A stretch of 64,000 nucleotides of DNA from Diadophis punctatus similis. Taxonomy: Eukaryota > Chordata > Lepidosauria > Squamata > Dipsadidae. The stretch lies in the NCBI GenBank assembly GCA_023053685.1, contig JALIGW010000003.1, positions 43,842,496 to 43,906,495 of the forward strand, read 5' to 3'. The notes beneath the pieces are model-generated. The model was not told the origin of the DNA and did not search any database. It was given only the letters and a program-made list of their open reading frames with translations. The position numbers and the translations under genes were made by a program. Of this stretch, positions 10,330 through 21,005 are shown piece by piece; the first letter of the stretch is position 1; the number at the start of each line of letters is the position of its first letter.

Positions 10330-11942
10330 ACGGCAAATCATTTCCATATTCCTGTCAAAATTTTGTCAGTTCCGCTTAGCACATCCTCCTGGAATACTGA
10401 CTGGTTTCGCAAATCATGCTAAGCCACAGTGTAACTCACTTAATTTTGATATAACTTGATAGATACATCCAGGTTGGTTGGTTTGTGAACCTGGCTTACT
10501 ATGTGTAAACAAGGCAGAGATGCTTAGGCCTAAGCCATAATTAGAGTGAGAGTACTATGTGTGAATTAGTCTTAACATAACAACATTAAATCATATTTTA
10601 TTTTAATGCGATCACTCCACCAATGTTCTCTTCCCTTTCCCAGTCAAATTATAGGAAGCAGAAATACAGAGGCATTAGGCAGAATGCTAGGGAGGCATAT
10701 TACCTTTTCAACTATGACTGGCAATTAGTCTCACCATTGCATTATTCTGTTGCAAATATCTCATATTCTCAAATTTCTCTTAGCTATCTGCCTCCATGCT
10801 AAGAAAATCAGAAAAGTCCTATCATGAATTGCAGAATTCATTTGGAAACCAGCCACACTGTATTTGCCTCAAGTGATCGCAAAAGCTGCTCCTACTCCAG
10901 TTAATGTACACAATGGCAAAGATTTATAGATCTTCCCAACTTGGTTAACATAAAACTATTATAGCGTTGGGATTAAAGTGCTCAATTAAAACTAGGAAGA
11001 CCCAGATTCAACACACTGGGTGAATTGAGGCCAGTTGCTGTTATGGGAATAATTGTAGGAGGAAATGGTTTGTGAACTGCCTTGAGCTTCTGGAAGAAAG
11101 GCAAGCTATGTATCTCGCAAATTAAAGGAATAAGGAAGGCCTTCCTTAAAGAATAAAGGTGAAAAATGAAAATTGAGGAAGACGTGGTCTTCCAAAATGT
11201 TTTGATTCCAACTCCCATCAATTTGCCCCTCCCTAACATGGCTAACTGTAAGGGATGCTGGTACTTGCAGCCCAACATCTGGAGAACCCACAACTTTCCC
11301 ATCATTATGCTGTGCAAATGCCAAACATTGTTACCAAATTTAGGACACATGCACAGTAAACTCTTTCAAATGTCAGGAATAAAAAAATGTATCCTCTCTC
11401 CTTGGATTTGGCAGAATTATTTTAAGATCGCCTGGCAGCACCAGATATTTTCTCTCAGCAACCTAATCAATATTTCTCACACACAAGAGACATATGATTG
11501 GTTTTATTTGCTTTTTTTTTCATTATGCTGACAAAATAGAACGATCTTCAATGATAAAAACAGATGAAACATGGGCATATCCAATCTCACTTATGCATCA
11601 TTAATATTCATCTTATAAAGATGATATCAGCAGTGACAAAAGGATATTTGATGCACATTTATCACTTGTCATTTCCTCCCCAATTTTACAGTTCCCCAAA
11701 GATCATTTGGTGTAATACTGTCCTCCACACATATGAACAATGATAACCCATCAGGATCTATCAGCATTATACACACTTGCCATACAAAATCTGAACTGGA
11801 TACCTCTAAAAATAGACGAGGAAAACTATTTATCTGCCAACTTCCCCCCACAATTAAAAAGTTCAAAACGTATTCTGACGTTAATAAAGCTATATATTTC
11901 AGTTTGCCTTTTTATGTTATTTATTTCTCTTTCTATATCTGC
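10330..11942. other. unannotated sequence
   Basis: Several open frames of 65-122 codons overlap on opposite strands (10982-11531, 11669-11994) without any domain signature. I regard them as chance. No repeats with clear ends were seen. Confidence 0.45.
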
Positions 11943-11944
11943 TA

Positions 11945-12340
11945 CAGGCAATCCTCAACTTACAATTGAGCCCAAAATTTCTGCTGCTAAGTGAGACATT
12001 TGTTAAGTGAATTCTGTCCCATTTTACAACCTTTCTTGCTACAGTTGTTAAGTGAATCACTGCAGTTGTTAAGTTAGTAACTCAGTTGCTAGGTGAATCT
12101 GATGTTCCCATTGACTTTGCTGGTGACAAGATTCCAAAAGGTGATCACAGATGCTAGAACACTGCAACATGAGCCAGTCATAAACATGAGCCAGTTGCCA
12201 AGCATCTAAATTTGGATCATTTGACCATGGCGACACTGTAACAGTCATAAGTGTGAAAACTGGTCATAAGTCACTTTTTACAATGCCATTGTAACTTTGA
12301 GCAGTCACTAAATGAACTGTTGTAAGTTGAGGGCTACCTG
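11945..12340 (+). mobile_element. Tc1/mariner-type MITE, complete, TA target
   Basis: Left end CAGGCAATCCTCAACTTACA and right end TAAGTTGAGGGCTACCTG are inverted repeats flanked by TA on both sides (11943-11944 and 12341-12342), the hallmark of Tc1/mariner insertion. The body consists of 'GTTAAGTGA' and 'CAGTCATAA' sub-blocks and has no coding capacity. Confidence 0.85.
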
Positions 12341-12478
12341 TACTCTGCACACAACTCAGGGTGGCAAACCTCATTAATAAACAATAAATCTACGTAAACA
12401 ACACAGCAGGAAACAAATAATAAAAACGAAGCATGAAAACATAAAGACATAAAATCCCAGGAAAAAAATCACCTATAG

Positions 12479-13181
12479 CAGTGATGGCGAACCTTTTTTT
12501 GCTTGGATGCCAAAAGGGCACGTGCGCACGCGATAGCGCGCATGCACGTGCCCACACCCATAATGCAATGCCCTTCACCTGTGCAAGCGTGCACAACCCC
12601 ACTGTGCTGTCCCCCCCGCGCATACACGGAGGCCTCACTGAAGCCTCCGGACTTCCAGTAGGCCCGTTGGGCAGTTTTTCGCCCTCCTCACGCTTCAGGA
12701 AAGCCTCTGGAGCCTGTGGATGGTGAAAAACGGGCCCAACCGGCCTACTAGAAGTTCAGAAATGAACTTCCGGTAGGCCCGTTGGGCTGTTTGTCACCAT
12801 CCACAGGGTGAAAAATGGCCCAACTGATCTACCGGAAGTTTGTTTCTGAACTTCCGGTAGGCCTGTTGGGCCATTTTTCGCCTTCCCCAGGCTTCAGGAG
12901 ACTTTCCTGAAGCCTGGAGAGGGCAAAAAACGGCCCAACGGGCCTACCAGAAGTTTGTTTACGAACTTCCGGTAGGCCCGTTGGGTCTGTTTTTTGCTCT
13001 CCACAGGCTCCGGATGCTTTCCTGAAGCCTGGGGAGGGCGAAAATGACCTCCCCCCTGCTGAAAATCAGCTGGCCAGCATGCACATGCATGCTGGAGCTG
13101 ACATAAGGAATGCCTCACTTGCCCTCAGATATGGTTCTGCGTGCCACCTGTGGCACGCGTGCCATAGGTTCACCATCATGG
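12479..13181 (+). mobile_element. hAT-type MITE with nested internal inverted repeats
   Basis: Termini CAGTGATGGCGAACCT and AGGTTCACCATCATGG are inverted repeats. The 8-bp TSD ACCTATAG is perfect at 12471-12478 and 13182-13189. The interior (about 12645-13050) repeats a block containing CTTCCGGTAGGCCCGTTGGG in alternating orientation, separated by CAGGCTTCAGGAAA-type arms. This gives a ladder of potential hairpins. No transposase is present. Confidence 0.9.
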
Positions 13182-13189
13182 ACCTATAG

Positions 13190-13324
13190 CATGGCTCCTC
13201 AAACTTGGCAACTTTAAGACTTGTGGACTTTAACTCTCATAATTCTCGAGCCAGCATAGCTGGCTGGAGAATTCTGGAAGTTGAAGTCCACAAGTCTTAA
13301 AGTTGCCAAGTTTGAAAACCTCTG
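13190..13324 (+). mobile_element. hairpin hAT-type MITE sharing its neighbour's TSD
   Basis: Left arm CTCAAACTTGGCAACTTTAA and right arm TTAAAGTTGCCAAGTTTGAA make an almost fully palindromic 135-bp element. It is flanked on the left by the same ACCTATAG that ends the previous MITE and on the right by a third ACCTATAG (13325-13332). Confidence 0.85.
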
Positions 13325-13379
13325 ACCTATAGGATCATACCATCCCCTAACACAGTGCCTGGGGAAAGAATCAGATCTT

Positions 13380-13960
13380 TAATGTTTTTTGAAAGGCCAG
13401 CAAGGTCAGGGCCATCATATCTCAGGTCCTCCACTCTGGAAGAATAAATGACTGAAAAGGCAGATCTCTTGGGTCCCACCAGATGTCATTGCCTGCCCAA
13501 TTGAACTTGGAGTATGCGCTGTCATTCAGATATTATTGGACAAAAATAACTGGAGATAAGACAGTTCTGCAAGTAACCCAGCCCTGTAGCAGAGAAGCAG
13601 AAGTTTGAACTGTATCTGGAAGTTCGCTAGTCACTAACGCAATTTGTAGAGATATTACATGGGAGTATTGAAGGATGCCCATAACCACCTGCTCCCACTG
13701 CCTTCTGAATCATCTGTAGCTTCCAAGTGATCATCAAGAGCAGCCCCATGAAGACCATATTGCAGTAGTCCAATCAAGAAGTGAGCAAGAGACAGGTGGC
13801 TGTAAGCAGGGCTTCCCAATCTCCAAATGAGCACAGTTAGTGCACAAGCCGGAGCATCCTCCAAGCCACAGCTGACACTTGCTCTTCAAGTAGGAACCTT
13901 GAATTTATGGCTCCAGATTTGTTTGGAGCAGTGGGACTGTATTTAGAACCAAACATGAAA
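13380..13960 (-). mobile_element. old LINE-derived relic, family unclear
   Basis: AAAGGCCAGCAAGG and GAAAAGGCAGATCTCTTGGG resemble decayed minus-strand L2/CR1 C-terminal sequence. The segment around GCAGTAGTCCAATC (13762) also has the look of a long-dispersed amniote repeat. Stops and indels are too frequent to reconstruct any frame. Confidence 0.35.
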
Positions 13961-15480
13961 AGGCTCCAGATCCAATTGGTCCCAAGATCCACATACTGAG
14001 ACAGAACTTTGAAGCATCCGTTGAAAGGCCGGGGTTAAAGCTGCAACAGGGATGCATTTTTGTTCCTGCTTTCTAAGCAGAGAGGGAGGCCGATAGTTTG
14101 AAAATCCTGCCTTAAGGGAAGGGAAGACATCATGAAAGAACTCCTCCCATGAATCTTTTCCAGCTAGGAGGTGTGGGATGCTAAAAGGTGTGAGATGGCT
14201 GCAGGGTGGTAGAAACAAACTCAAAAACACCCAAAAGAGAAATTTGAAAGAACACATCAGCCACAAGGTACAAAAACAGAAGCTTGTTTCATAGGAGAAG
14301 AAGAAAAGATCGTGGAAATCCCAAGGCAAATTTGGCAGACGCTAGCTTTATTTTAGATATAAACAGATGGATTGGTTCCAAATCTGAGCCATGAGAGAGC
14401 TGTATTCATTTGCTAGTGCAATTTTCTTAATTGAATAGTATGCTGCTTTGCCGATTAGGATAGGATAAAGAAATTCATCCACACCATGAGCAACATTACA
14501 AGTTTTTACTTGAACAAACCTTTTTGCAGGAATGAGTCAAACAAGCTATTATTAAAGAAATCCAGGAAAAGAATAAGAACTGACATGATAGTATTTAATG
14601 GCTGCCACACGGAAAATGGAGCAATTTTGTTTTCTACTTTTCCAGAAGATCAGATTGTCTGTGATCACAAGCTGTTCAGCAGTAGGACATTGTCTCTCTG
14701 GATCTGGTTTGAATCTACATCTTTACAACTGCCAGCAGAGCTAAGATGGTTATCAGTAGCAGGAGATTCACAGTAGTGCAATGGCAGGTTGCCATAATCT
14801 AACCATCAGGTTAGATTAAATCGTCTTCCAGTCACTTCCATTTCTGGGGTTCCAACAATGTTAGCCATTTTAAGAGAACACCAGTAGGAGAGTCTCAAAA
14901 TTCAAAATGTACGATTGGCTCAAGCATTGGGCTAGGCTGCTGGTTGAGCTGGGAGACTGTTTGGTCTGGAACCTGTGGGGGGAGGGTATTTTTGTTTTTA
15001 CCTCTATTTGTATTGATTGCTGTGGGCCGTCTAGAATCACGATAAGAACTAGGCAGCCATAAAAGAAAGATGAAGAATAGAAGAATAGGTAGAAATATAT
15101 AGAGAGAGAGCTTATCTCTGCTAAATCAGAAATCAATGTACACGCTGCTGATGTTAAATCTATATTTCAGAAGTATACATATTCACTTTTTGTCACCTCA
15201 GTTGACTAATTAAGCATAATAAAAATGCATATCTTTTTTAAATTCTGCAATTTTCAAAAGGACAAGGGAAGACCGATGACCAAGTAACTTTTCAGACAGG
15301 CAATTGTTTGCTTTCTGCTAATCCCCGATTCTATGTTAGAGACAAAGAACATTGCCTACATATAATTCTTTAGATCAATACTACAACCAATAAAGTCTGT
15401 GGAATATACCAGTAGGTCAGAAGCAGAAATACAAGAGGATGAGAAAATAAAATAAAACATTCCTCTGAGCTAGAAAAAGA
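13961..15480. other. unannotated sequence
   Basis: Open frames at 13943-14329 (minus) and 14486-14776 (plus) have no recognisable domain, and I found no repeat boundaries. Confidence 0.45.
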
Positions 15481-15481
15481 G

Positions 15482-15735
15482 CAGAGGTGGCACGGTGGTT
15501 AGAGGCAGTACTGCAGGCCACTTTAGCTGACTGTGATCCACAGGTCAGCGGTTCAAATCTCACCGGCTCAAGGTTGACTCAGCCTTCCATCCTTCCGAAG
15601 TAGGTAAAATGAGGACCCAGATTGTTGGGGGCAATATAAATATACATTGCTTACTAGTGTAAACCGCTTAGAGAGTGCTTGCACTGTGAGGCGGTATATA
15701 AATGTCACAAATAAATAAAAAATAAATAAAAAGCA
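15482..15735 (+). mobile_element. tRNA-derived squamate SINE
   Basis: The tRNA-like head GGTGGCACGGTGGTTAGAG contains box-A-like sequence. GGTTCAAATCTC is the box-B-like element of an internal RNA polymerase III promoter. The family body GGTTGACTCAGCCTTCCATC follows, then GTAAACCGCTTAGAGAG and an A/T-rich (AAAT)n tail. Other copies are at 37866, 44547 and, on the minus strand, 7552, 43424 and 53187. Confidence 0.9.
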
Positions 15736-15739
15736 TTGC

Positions 15740-16664
15740 TTCAGGTAACAGATGCATTTTCAATTTTAGCCAAACCATGCCTATACTACTATGAATATGA
15801 AACACTTAATATGGTTTACAGAAGTAGATTTAGCCACACTGTAAGGCACTCAGAAGCTAATAACAAATAGGCCATACAGGATTCCTTATCGAGATGCTTG
15901 CAATCAAACAATTAGTGCACCATATCTGAGAAAGTGTCACTAGAGCTAATTAGCACCAGTCCTAGCTAATTACTACATTGTCCCAAAAGGGAGTTCACCA
16001 AAATAGAAATCCTGCATTTTAGTAGTCACAAAGCAGCAGACTTAATTTTGCAGAAGGCTAAAATGGGACAGATCAAATAGCAGAGAATGTTGCTTATGGT
16101 TCAAAACATAACATAAAAGAAGAAGAAAACACATATGATGCACAAAACATGGTAGCTAAGATTGCAGAGCTAGCAACTTGAGCCACCAGTCCCTGTGTGG
16201 CTTCCTAAACCCCTTTCTGCAACTATCAGAAACCCAGCAAACCACAACTGCCTAAAATCAGGGGTGTAGCTCCCCTCACATTGATGTAAGTAATACTCCA
16301 AACCAGCAGCAAATACTCTAACATAAGCATAACATACTTTTTATCCTTACCCACATAAACATGGTAAGACAGTGACTCCGAATATGAAGTGCAATGCAAA
16401 GAAGGAAAGGATTCAATGCATGCACCAAGAACAAGGAATGTCACCAAATGAAGCTTTTTCTCAGATTTAAATCTGCCAACATTCCTTCTTTGATTTGGTC
16501 CTCCATTTTATTTTGTCACTGAAAAGGAATAATTTATATTAGTGGAACAGACTAAATGTGATGTTCCTCCTAATCCATTATAAGCTTCCCACTAGGTTTA
16601 GATTGGTGACTCTGTAAAACTAAACTAACCAGAGCTTTGACCTGGCCCAGCAGATTTTCTTTAT
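15740..16664. other. unannotated sequence
   Basis: No exon, RNA gene or bounded repeat was recognised. Confidence 0.5.
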
Positions 16665-16769
16665 GTTCTTATTTTATTTATTTTTATTTTATTTATTTTG
16701 TCAAGTACGTATTTGATAATATACATAAGTATAACATTATTTGAGTACATAAGATGGGTACAAGGGAAC
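16665..16769 (-). mobile_element. LINE 3' end, left part of a Gypsy-interrupted copy
   Basis: A minus-strand LINE 3' end with TTTATTTTATTTA-type tail repeats. It continues beyond the Gypsy insertion at 20725-21003. A second copy on the plus strand (42610-42885) shows the same order uninterrupted: GGGGCGTGCATAAGC, then the AT-rich UTR, then an (AAAT)n tail. Confidence 0.7.
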
Positions 16770-19378
16770 AATCTGTCAAGCACTGTCCTAATGCGGCGCC
16801 CCATTAGCATCTCTGCTGGGCTTCGGTTGGTCAAAGGGCATGGTGTTGCGTGTTGGGCCAGCAGGTATTGAGAGATTTTGTCCTGCCAGTTTGGGCTGTC
16901 CAAGCGACCCAGGGCCTCCTTGGCAGCCCTCACAGCCCTCTCAGCCCGCCCATTGCTCGCAGGGTGCCAAGGGGCTGTTAACGCTTGGCGGATGCCATTG
17001 GCAGCCAGGAACCACTGGAAGCGACTGGAGGTAAACTGAGGGCCATTGTCGGACACCACCATGTCGGGTAGGCCGTGGGTGGCAAACCATTTAAGTAGGA
17101 CCTGGATGAGGGCGTTGGATGTTGTAGAGGCCATTAGTTCTAGCTCAACCCATCCAGAGTAGGCATCTACTAACAGCAGGAACTGCTGACCCATGTAGGG
17201 GCCTGCAAAATCTAAGTGCACCCTAGACCAAGGCCCCCTAGGGGTTTCCCATGTCCTGGGTGGTGCCTTAGGCGGGGCAGGCCTAGAGGCCTGGCAAGCT
17301 TGGCATCTGGCAACCCACATTTCAATGGCCTGGTCCATGCCCGGCCACCACACGTAGCTCCTCCCCAGGGCCTTCATCCTAACCACACCTGGGTGACTGT
17401 CATGGAGCTGATGGAGAATTGCTTCATACAGGTTTGGGGGTGCGACAACCCGACTGCCCCAGAGTAGGCAGCCCTTGTGGGTGGAGAGTTCGAATTGCCT
17501 GGTCTTAAAGGGTGAGAAGACAGGATCCAGCCTACCCTGGGGCCAGCCCCTCCTCACCCAGTCTAGCACTTGGCAGAGCACTGGGTCCTTGGCAGTGTGG
17601 GCAGCTATGTCGGAGGCAGTGACAGGCAGGGCTAGGTCCTCAATGAGGAGCACCTCAGAGGTGGGGGCAGGATCCTGCACGGAAATAGGTAAGGGGCAGC
17701 GACTGAGGGCATCAGCATTGGAAAGTTTGCTGCCAGGCCTATAAGTGAGTGTGTACGAGTAGCCAGCCAGGAATTCAGCCCAGCGTGCCATTCTGGGGGA
17801 AATGAATTGAGGGGTTTGGCGGTCCCCTGCTAAAATGCCCAAAAGAGGCTTGTGGTCTGTGACTAGGGAAAATTTTCTGCCATATACATAATCGTGAAAT
17901 TTCTTTACTGAGGCTACGAGTGCGAGGGCTTCCTTATCGGTCTGACTATAGTTGCGTTCTGTGATGGAGAGGGTGCGGGAAAAGAACGCGATTGGTGCTT
18001 CTGGGCCAGAGGGCAACCTGTGGCTGAGAACAGCCCCGATGCCATAAGGTGAGGCATCTGCTGTGAGCACCAAGGGGAGTTTGGGGTCATATTGGACTAA
18101 AACAGCATCTGATGTGAGCATTTCTTTTACGGTTTGAAATGCCTGTTGGGCCTCATGACTCCAAGTCCAGGGCTGGTTGGCATCGAGGAGGCGATGCAGG
18201 GGTTCGGCCCTAGTGGCCTTATGTGGTAGAAAGACGCTATAGAAGTTGAGCAGGCCGAGAAATGCTTGCAACTCTGCCCTATTTGTTGGTACTGGGGCCT
18301 GTTTGATGGCGGCTACTTTAGATGGAGTGGGGTGGATACCCTGAGCGTCTATGCGGAACCCTAGGAATTCAACACTGGGTACCCCTATATGACATTTGCT
18401 TTGTTTAAGCTTGAGGCCTGCTTGTCTAAATCTGAGTAACACAGCCCGAACCCTGGACTGTAGGATAGAAGGGCTAGGGCCTGAAATAAGCACGTCATCG
18501 AAATAGGGGATTACCCCTGGTAGGCCAGAGAGTAGCCTCTCCATAATATTTTGAATTAGGCCAGGGGCAACGCTTACGCCAAACTGGAGGCGGCGACACT
18601 TAAAAGCCCCCCGGTGGGTGACTATGGTCTGTGCGACCGCAGTGGCCTCGTCCACCGGGAGCTGCTGGTAGGCCTGGGCCATGTCCAGTTTGGCGAAAAC
18701 CTGGCCCCTGCCTAGGGAGTGAAGCAGGTGTTGGACAATAGGAACAGGGTAGGGGTGAGACTGCAAAGCCATGTTGACCGTACACTTATAGTCCCCACAA
18801 ATCCTCACAGAGCCGTCAGGGCAAAGTGGAACAACAATGGGGGTCTCCCATTTGGAGTGATCTGTGGGTTCCAGAACACCCTGGGCAATGAGCTTATCTA
18901 GTTCAGCGTCCACTTTTGGGCGCAGGGCAAAGGGCAGGCGCCTTGGCTTGAGGCGGATAGGAGCCACCTTGGGGTCAAGGTTGAGGGAGATTGGGGAACC
19001 GTCAAATACATCTGCAAACTCAGAAAAGAGGCTGTTAGGTTCCCCCCCTGAGGGTGTGATGTGGTTGACCCCTGTGAGAGAGAGACCTAATGGCTGGAAC
19101 CAGTCAAGGCCTAAGAGGGTAGGCAGGGCTCCCGAGACTACAACCACTGGCAAGGGACCCTTGAACGACCCCTTCTCCACAGACAGGGAAGTCTGACCTA
19201 GAATGGGGATGGAATAGCCTAAATAATCCCTCAACCTGAGAGGGCAGGGGGTAAGGGATGCCTGGGAGATGGCAGGCACCAGTTTTTTTAAAATGTGCCA
19301 CGAAATTATGCTTCTTGAAGACCCAGTGTCCACCTCCATCTGGCATGGGGCCCCTTCCAATTTTACAGTCAAAAAAAC
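16770..19378 (-). CDS. pol: Gypsy pol: protease, RT, RNase H, integrase (3'-truncated)
   Basis: About 870 uninterrupted codons encode the replication enzymes of the retrotransposon. Numbering from the TTG at 19372, I see protease DTG (15-17), RT LDMAQAY (229-235) and YFDD (290-293), RNase H TADAS (437-441), E481 and TDHKPL (505-510). The integrase zinc-binding region has His near 657/660 and C690-x2-C693, and the core catalytic triad is D721, D775 and E811 (D-x35-E). The frame has no ATG close to its 5' end. It is entered from the CCHC frame by an apparent -1 shift at 19378-19384. The last roughly 30 residues of the open frame (to 16661) are read through LINE flank. All catalytic residues are intact, but the 3' end is lost. 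Confidence 0.93.
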
Positions 19379-19700
19379 TTTTTTGTGCGCACCCCCCCAG
19401 ATGCCTGGAACACTGCTTCCTCTTGGTATTCGTCTGGCAGGCGAACGGCGAAACAGTTGTCTGGTTGTCCCATCGGTTTCCCTGGTAGGCGGCTGGTGGG
19501 TGCTGAAGAGACAACCGAGGCTGGGGCAGAGCGGCAGACTCGGGCTAGATGGCCGTAGCGGCCGCAGCGGCGGCAGGTGGCTGTTCTGAAGCGGCAGGTG
19601 CTTCTTTGGTGTGGTTCACCGCAGCTGAGGCAGGAAGGCATGGAGGAGCGCTGCGGCTTTCGGGATCCCTGGAACGGTGCAGGCGGTTGTGGCATCGGGC
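19369..19700 (-). CDS. gag: Gypsy gag C-terminal part: two zinc knuckles
   Basis: This frame encodes two nucleocapsid-type knuckles, CLSCGEPHQRSTC (C-x2-C-x3-H-x4-C, one residue short of the usual spacing) and CRRCGRYGHLARVC (C-x2-C-x4-H-x4-C). A Gln/Pro-rich linker follows, and it ends at a TGA directly after AAA AAG TTT TTT. It binds element RNA. It lies in the -1 frame relative to upstream gag, with the break at about 19700-19712, and pol lies in the -1 frame relative to it. Confidence 0.85.
19378..19384 (-). promoter_or_regulatory. candidate -1 ribosomal frameshift site A AAA AAG
   Basis: On the minus strand the CCHC frame reads ACA AAA AAG TTT TTT TGA. The heptamer A AAA AAG therefore sits in the X XXY YYZ phase of a -1 slippery site, six bases ahead of the stop. 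A -1 slip leads exactly into the open pol frame. A downstream pseudoknot or hairpin was not established by eye. Confidence 0.55.
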
Positions 19701-20378
19701 TGCCTGGCTGAGGTCTGCGGTTCCGTTGGCCAGTTTGGAGGCGGCAACGGCAGACTCGCTGTCAGAGTCAGCAGGAGGGTCTTCCAGGTGATGGATAGGT
19801 GGCAGGGAACGGGCCGAGCTAGGCGCAGGCGCTTGGAAGCGGTTTATTTCAGCGGCTGACAGGTTTGACATCTCGGCGGCTCGAGCTTCATCCAGGGCGA
19901 CTTGCAAGGTTAGCTCAGATCGCGCCAGAAGGCGACGCTGAAGGTGGATGTCCCTGACCCCACAGACTAACTGCTGGAGCAGCGCGTCGTCCAGGTTAGG
20001 GAAGTCGCAATCGAGAGCCACACTGCGAAGGGAAGCTATGTAGTGATTGATGTCTTCCCCTTCTTGTTGCAGCCGCTGTTGAAAGGCAAAGCGGCGGGCT
20101 ATTTTTGATGGAGTGGGGGAGTAATGGTTTCTGAGCTTTGCAAGAAGCTCCCCCCAGGGCACGTTGGAGAGTGATTGGGGTGCTACCAAAGCATGCGCTG
20201 TGGAGAATATTTTGTGGCCACAGGCATTAAGGAAACAGGCCCGCTTACGGTTTTCAGTCAAGTTGGTTAAATCACTTGCTTCCAGGAAGTAGTCGAAACG
20301 CTCCAAATACGCGTCCCACGTTTCGGAGCCAGGGCAGAAAGGCTCGAGAGAGATAGCACTGGAGCTGTTTCTGGCCAT
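19545..20378 (-). CDS. gag: Gypsy gag, capsid region
   Basis: The capsid-type gag begins most plausibly at the ATG at 20378 (MARNSSSAIS). The open frame itself runs upstream to 20504, inside the LTR. The central part, with WDAYLERFDYFLEASDL, NHYIASLRSVALDCDFPNL and the LDEARAAEMS end, is the typical Mag/K02A2.6-type gag. After about residue 245 the reading becomes an out-of-frame Ala-rich tail. The frame thus breaks at about 19700-19712 and the natural protein continues in the CCHC frame. Confidence 0.85.
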   Translation of the reverse strand: MARNSSSAISLEPFCPGSETWDAYLERFDYFLEASDLTNLTENRKRACFLNACGHKIFSTAHALVAPQSLSNVPWGELLAKLRNHYSPTPSKIARRFAFQQRLQQEGEDINHYIASLRSVALDCDFPNLDDALLQQLVCGVRDIHLQRRLLARSELTLQVALDEARAAEMSNLSAAEINRFQAPAPSSARSLPPIHHLEDPPADSDSESAVAASKLANGTADLSQAARCHNRLHRSRDPESRSAPPCLPASAAVNHTKEAPAASEQPPAAAAAATAI

Positions 20379-20466
20379 GCTGGCCAGGCGCGGTGGCAGA
20401 GAGGCGAGGATCAGGAACGTTTGGTCAGAAGCAGCCTGGATTAGGGCACGGTGAGCCGATCCAGCA

Positions 20467-20478
20467 CCTTCGTCGCCA
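20467..20478 (-). promoter_or_regulatory. putative primer-binding region of the Gypsy element
   Basis: TGGCGACGAAGG begins four bases inside the 5' LTR on the minus strand. A TGG start is what a site pairing with the CCA end of a tRNA should have. The tRNA is not assigned. Confidence 0.5.
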
Positions 20479-20482
20479 CTTT

Positions 20483-20724
20483 TGTTAGATAGACACAGAG
20501 GCAAGTGTCTAAGGATAACCCATTTATTGAAGTTAACAAGAACTCACGAAACAAGGAAGGCAGTCAGAAAGGAATCACCTCAGCCTCGCTCTGACAGCTC
20601 TTTTATGTGGAGCTGTCAGACGCGGCAGCCAATAGGAGCTCTCCAATCTCCCGCTCTGTGCTAGCCCTGCGGCAACCAATCACCAGAGACGCCTGCTGTT
20701 GCCGGCGTCTCTGCATATTCAACA
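20483..20724 (-). repeat. Gypsy 5' LTR, 242 bp
   Basis: The plus strand reads TGTTAGAT...ATTCAACA, so on the element strand the LTR begins TGTTGAAT and ends ATCTAACA, with inverted TGTT/AACA ends. On that strand, ATTGGCTGCC (inverted CCAAT) precedes ACATAAAAG (TATA-like), and AATAAATGGG (polyadenylation signal) lies nearer the end. A solo LTR with the same termini is at 47026-47247. Confidence 0.85.
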
Positions 20725-21003
20725 GACAAGGACGGTTGGCACGCTGGTGCACTTATGCACGCCCCTTACTGACCTCTTAGGAATGGGGTGAGGTCAACAG
20801 TAGACAGTCTAAGGGTAAAGTTTTGGGGATTTGGGGAGGAAACCACAGAGTCAAGTAGTGAGTTCCAGGCATTAACCACTCTGTTGCTGAAATCGTATTT
20901 TCTGCAATCGAGTTTGGAGCGGTTCACTTTGAGTTTGTATCTGTTGTGTGCTCGTGTATTGTTGTGGTTGAAGCTGAAGTAGTCATTGATAGGAAGCATA
21001 TAT
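20725..21003 (-). mobile_element. LINE C-terminal fragment, right part of the Gypsy-interrupted copy
   Basis: The minus strand 20999-20766 encodes a LINE RT C-terminus with FNHNNTRAHNRYKLKV and FSNRVVNAWNSLLDSVV, similar in design to jockey/CR1-group ends. GGGGCGTGCATAAGTGCACC follows its stop and is also found at 42613. The Gypsy element separates this part from the tail at 16665-16769. Confidence 0.75.
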
Positions 21004-21005
21004 TA

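Larger units (their letters stand above)
16770..20724 (-). mobile_element. Ty3/Gypsy LTR retrotransposon (Mag-like), 3'-truncated
   Basis: On the minus strand the order is LTR (20483-20724), primer-binding region, gag, CCHC frame, then pol with protease, RT, RNase H and integrase. The element stops just after the integrase core, and no 3' LTR is seen. The order PR-RT-RH-IN is diagnostic of Ty3/Gypsy. Assignment to the Mag-like lineage rests on gag and RT style and is an inference. It sits inside an older minus-strand LINE. Coding GC content is clearly above that of the flanks. Confidence 0.9.

Noticed and set aside
14486..14776. 96-codon plus-strand frame
   Set aside because: No domain, splice or repeat context; composition like random AT-rich DNA.
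15482..15560. Possible tRNA gene
   Set aside because: Box-A and box-B-like sequences belong to the SINE head. A proper acceptor stem is lacking and the same sequence recurs in other SINE copies.
19258..20664. Several plus-strand frames across gag
   Set aside because: Shadows of the minus-strand Gypsy coding region, which has the domain motifs.
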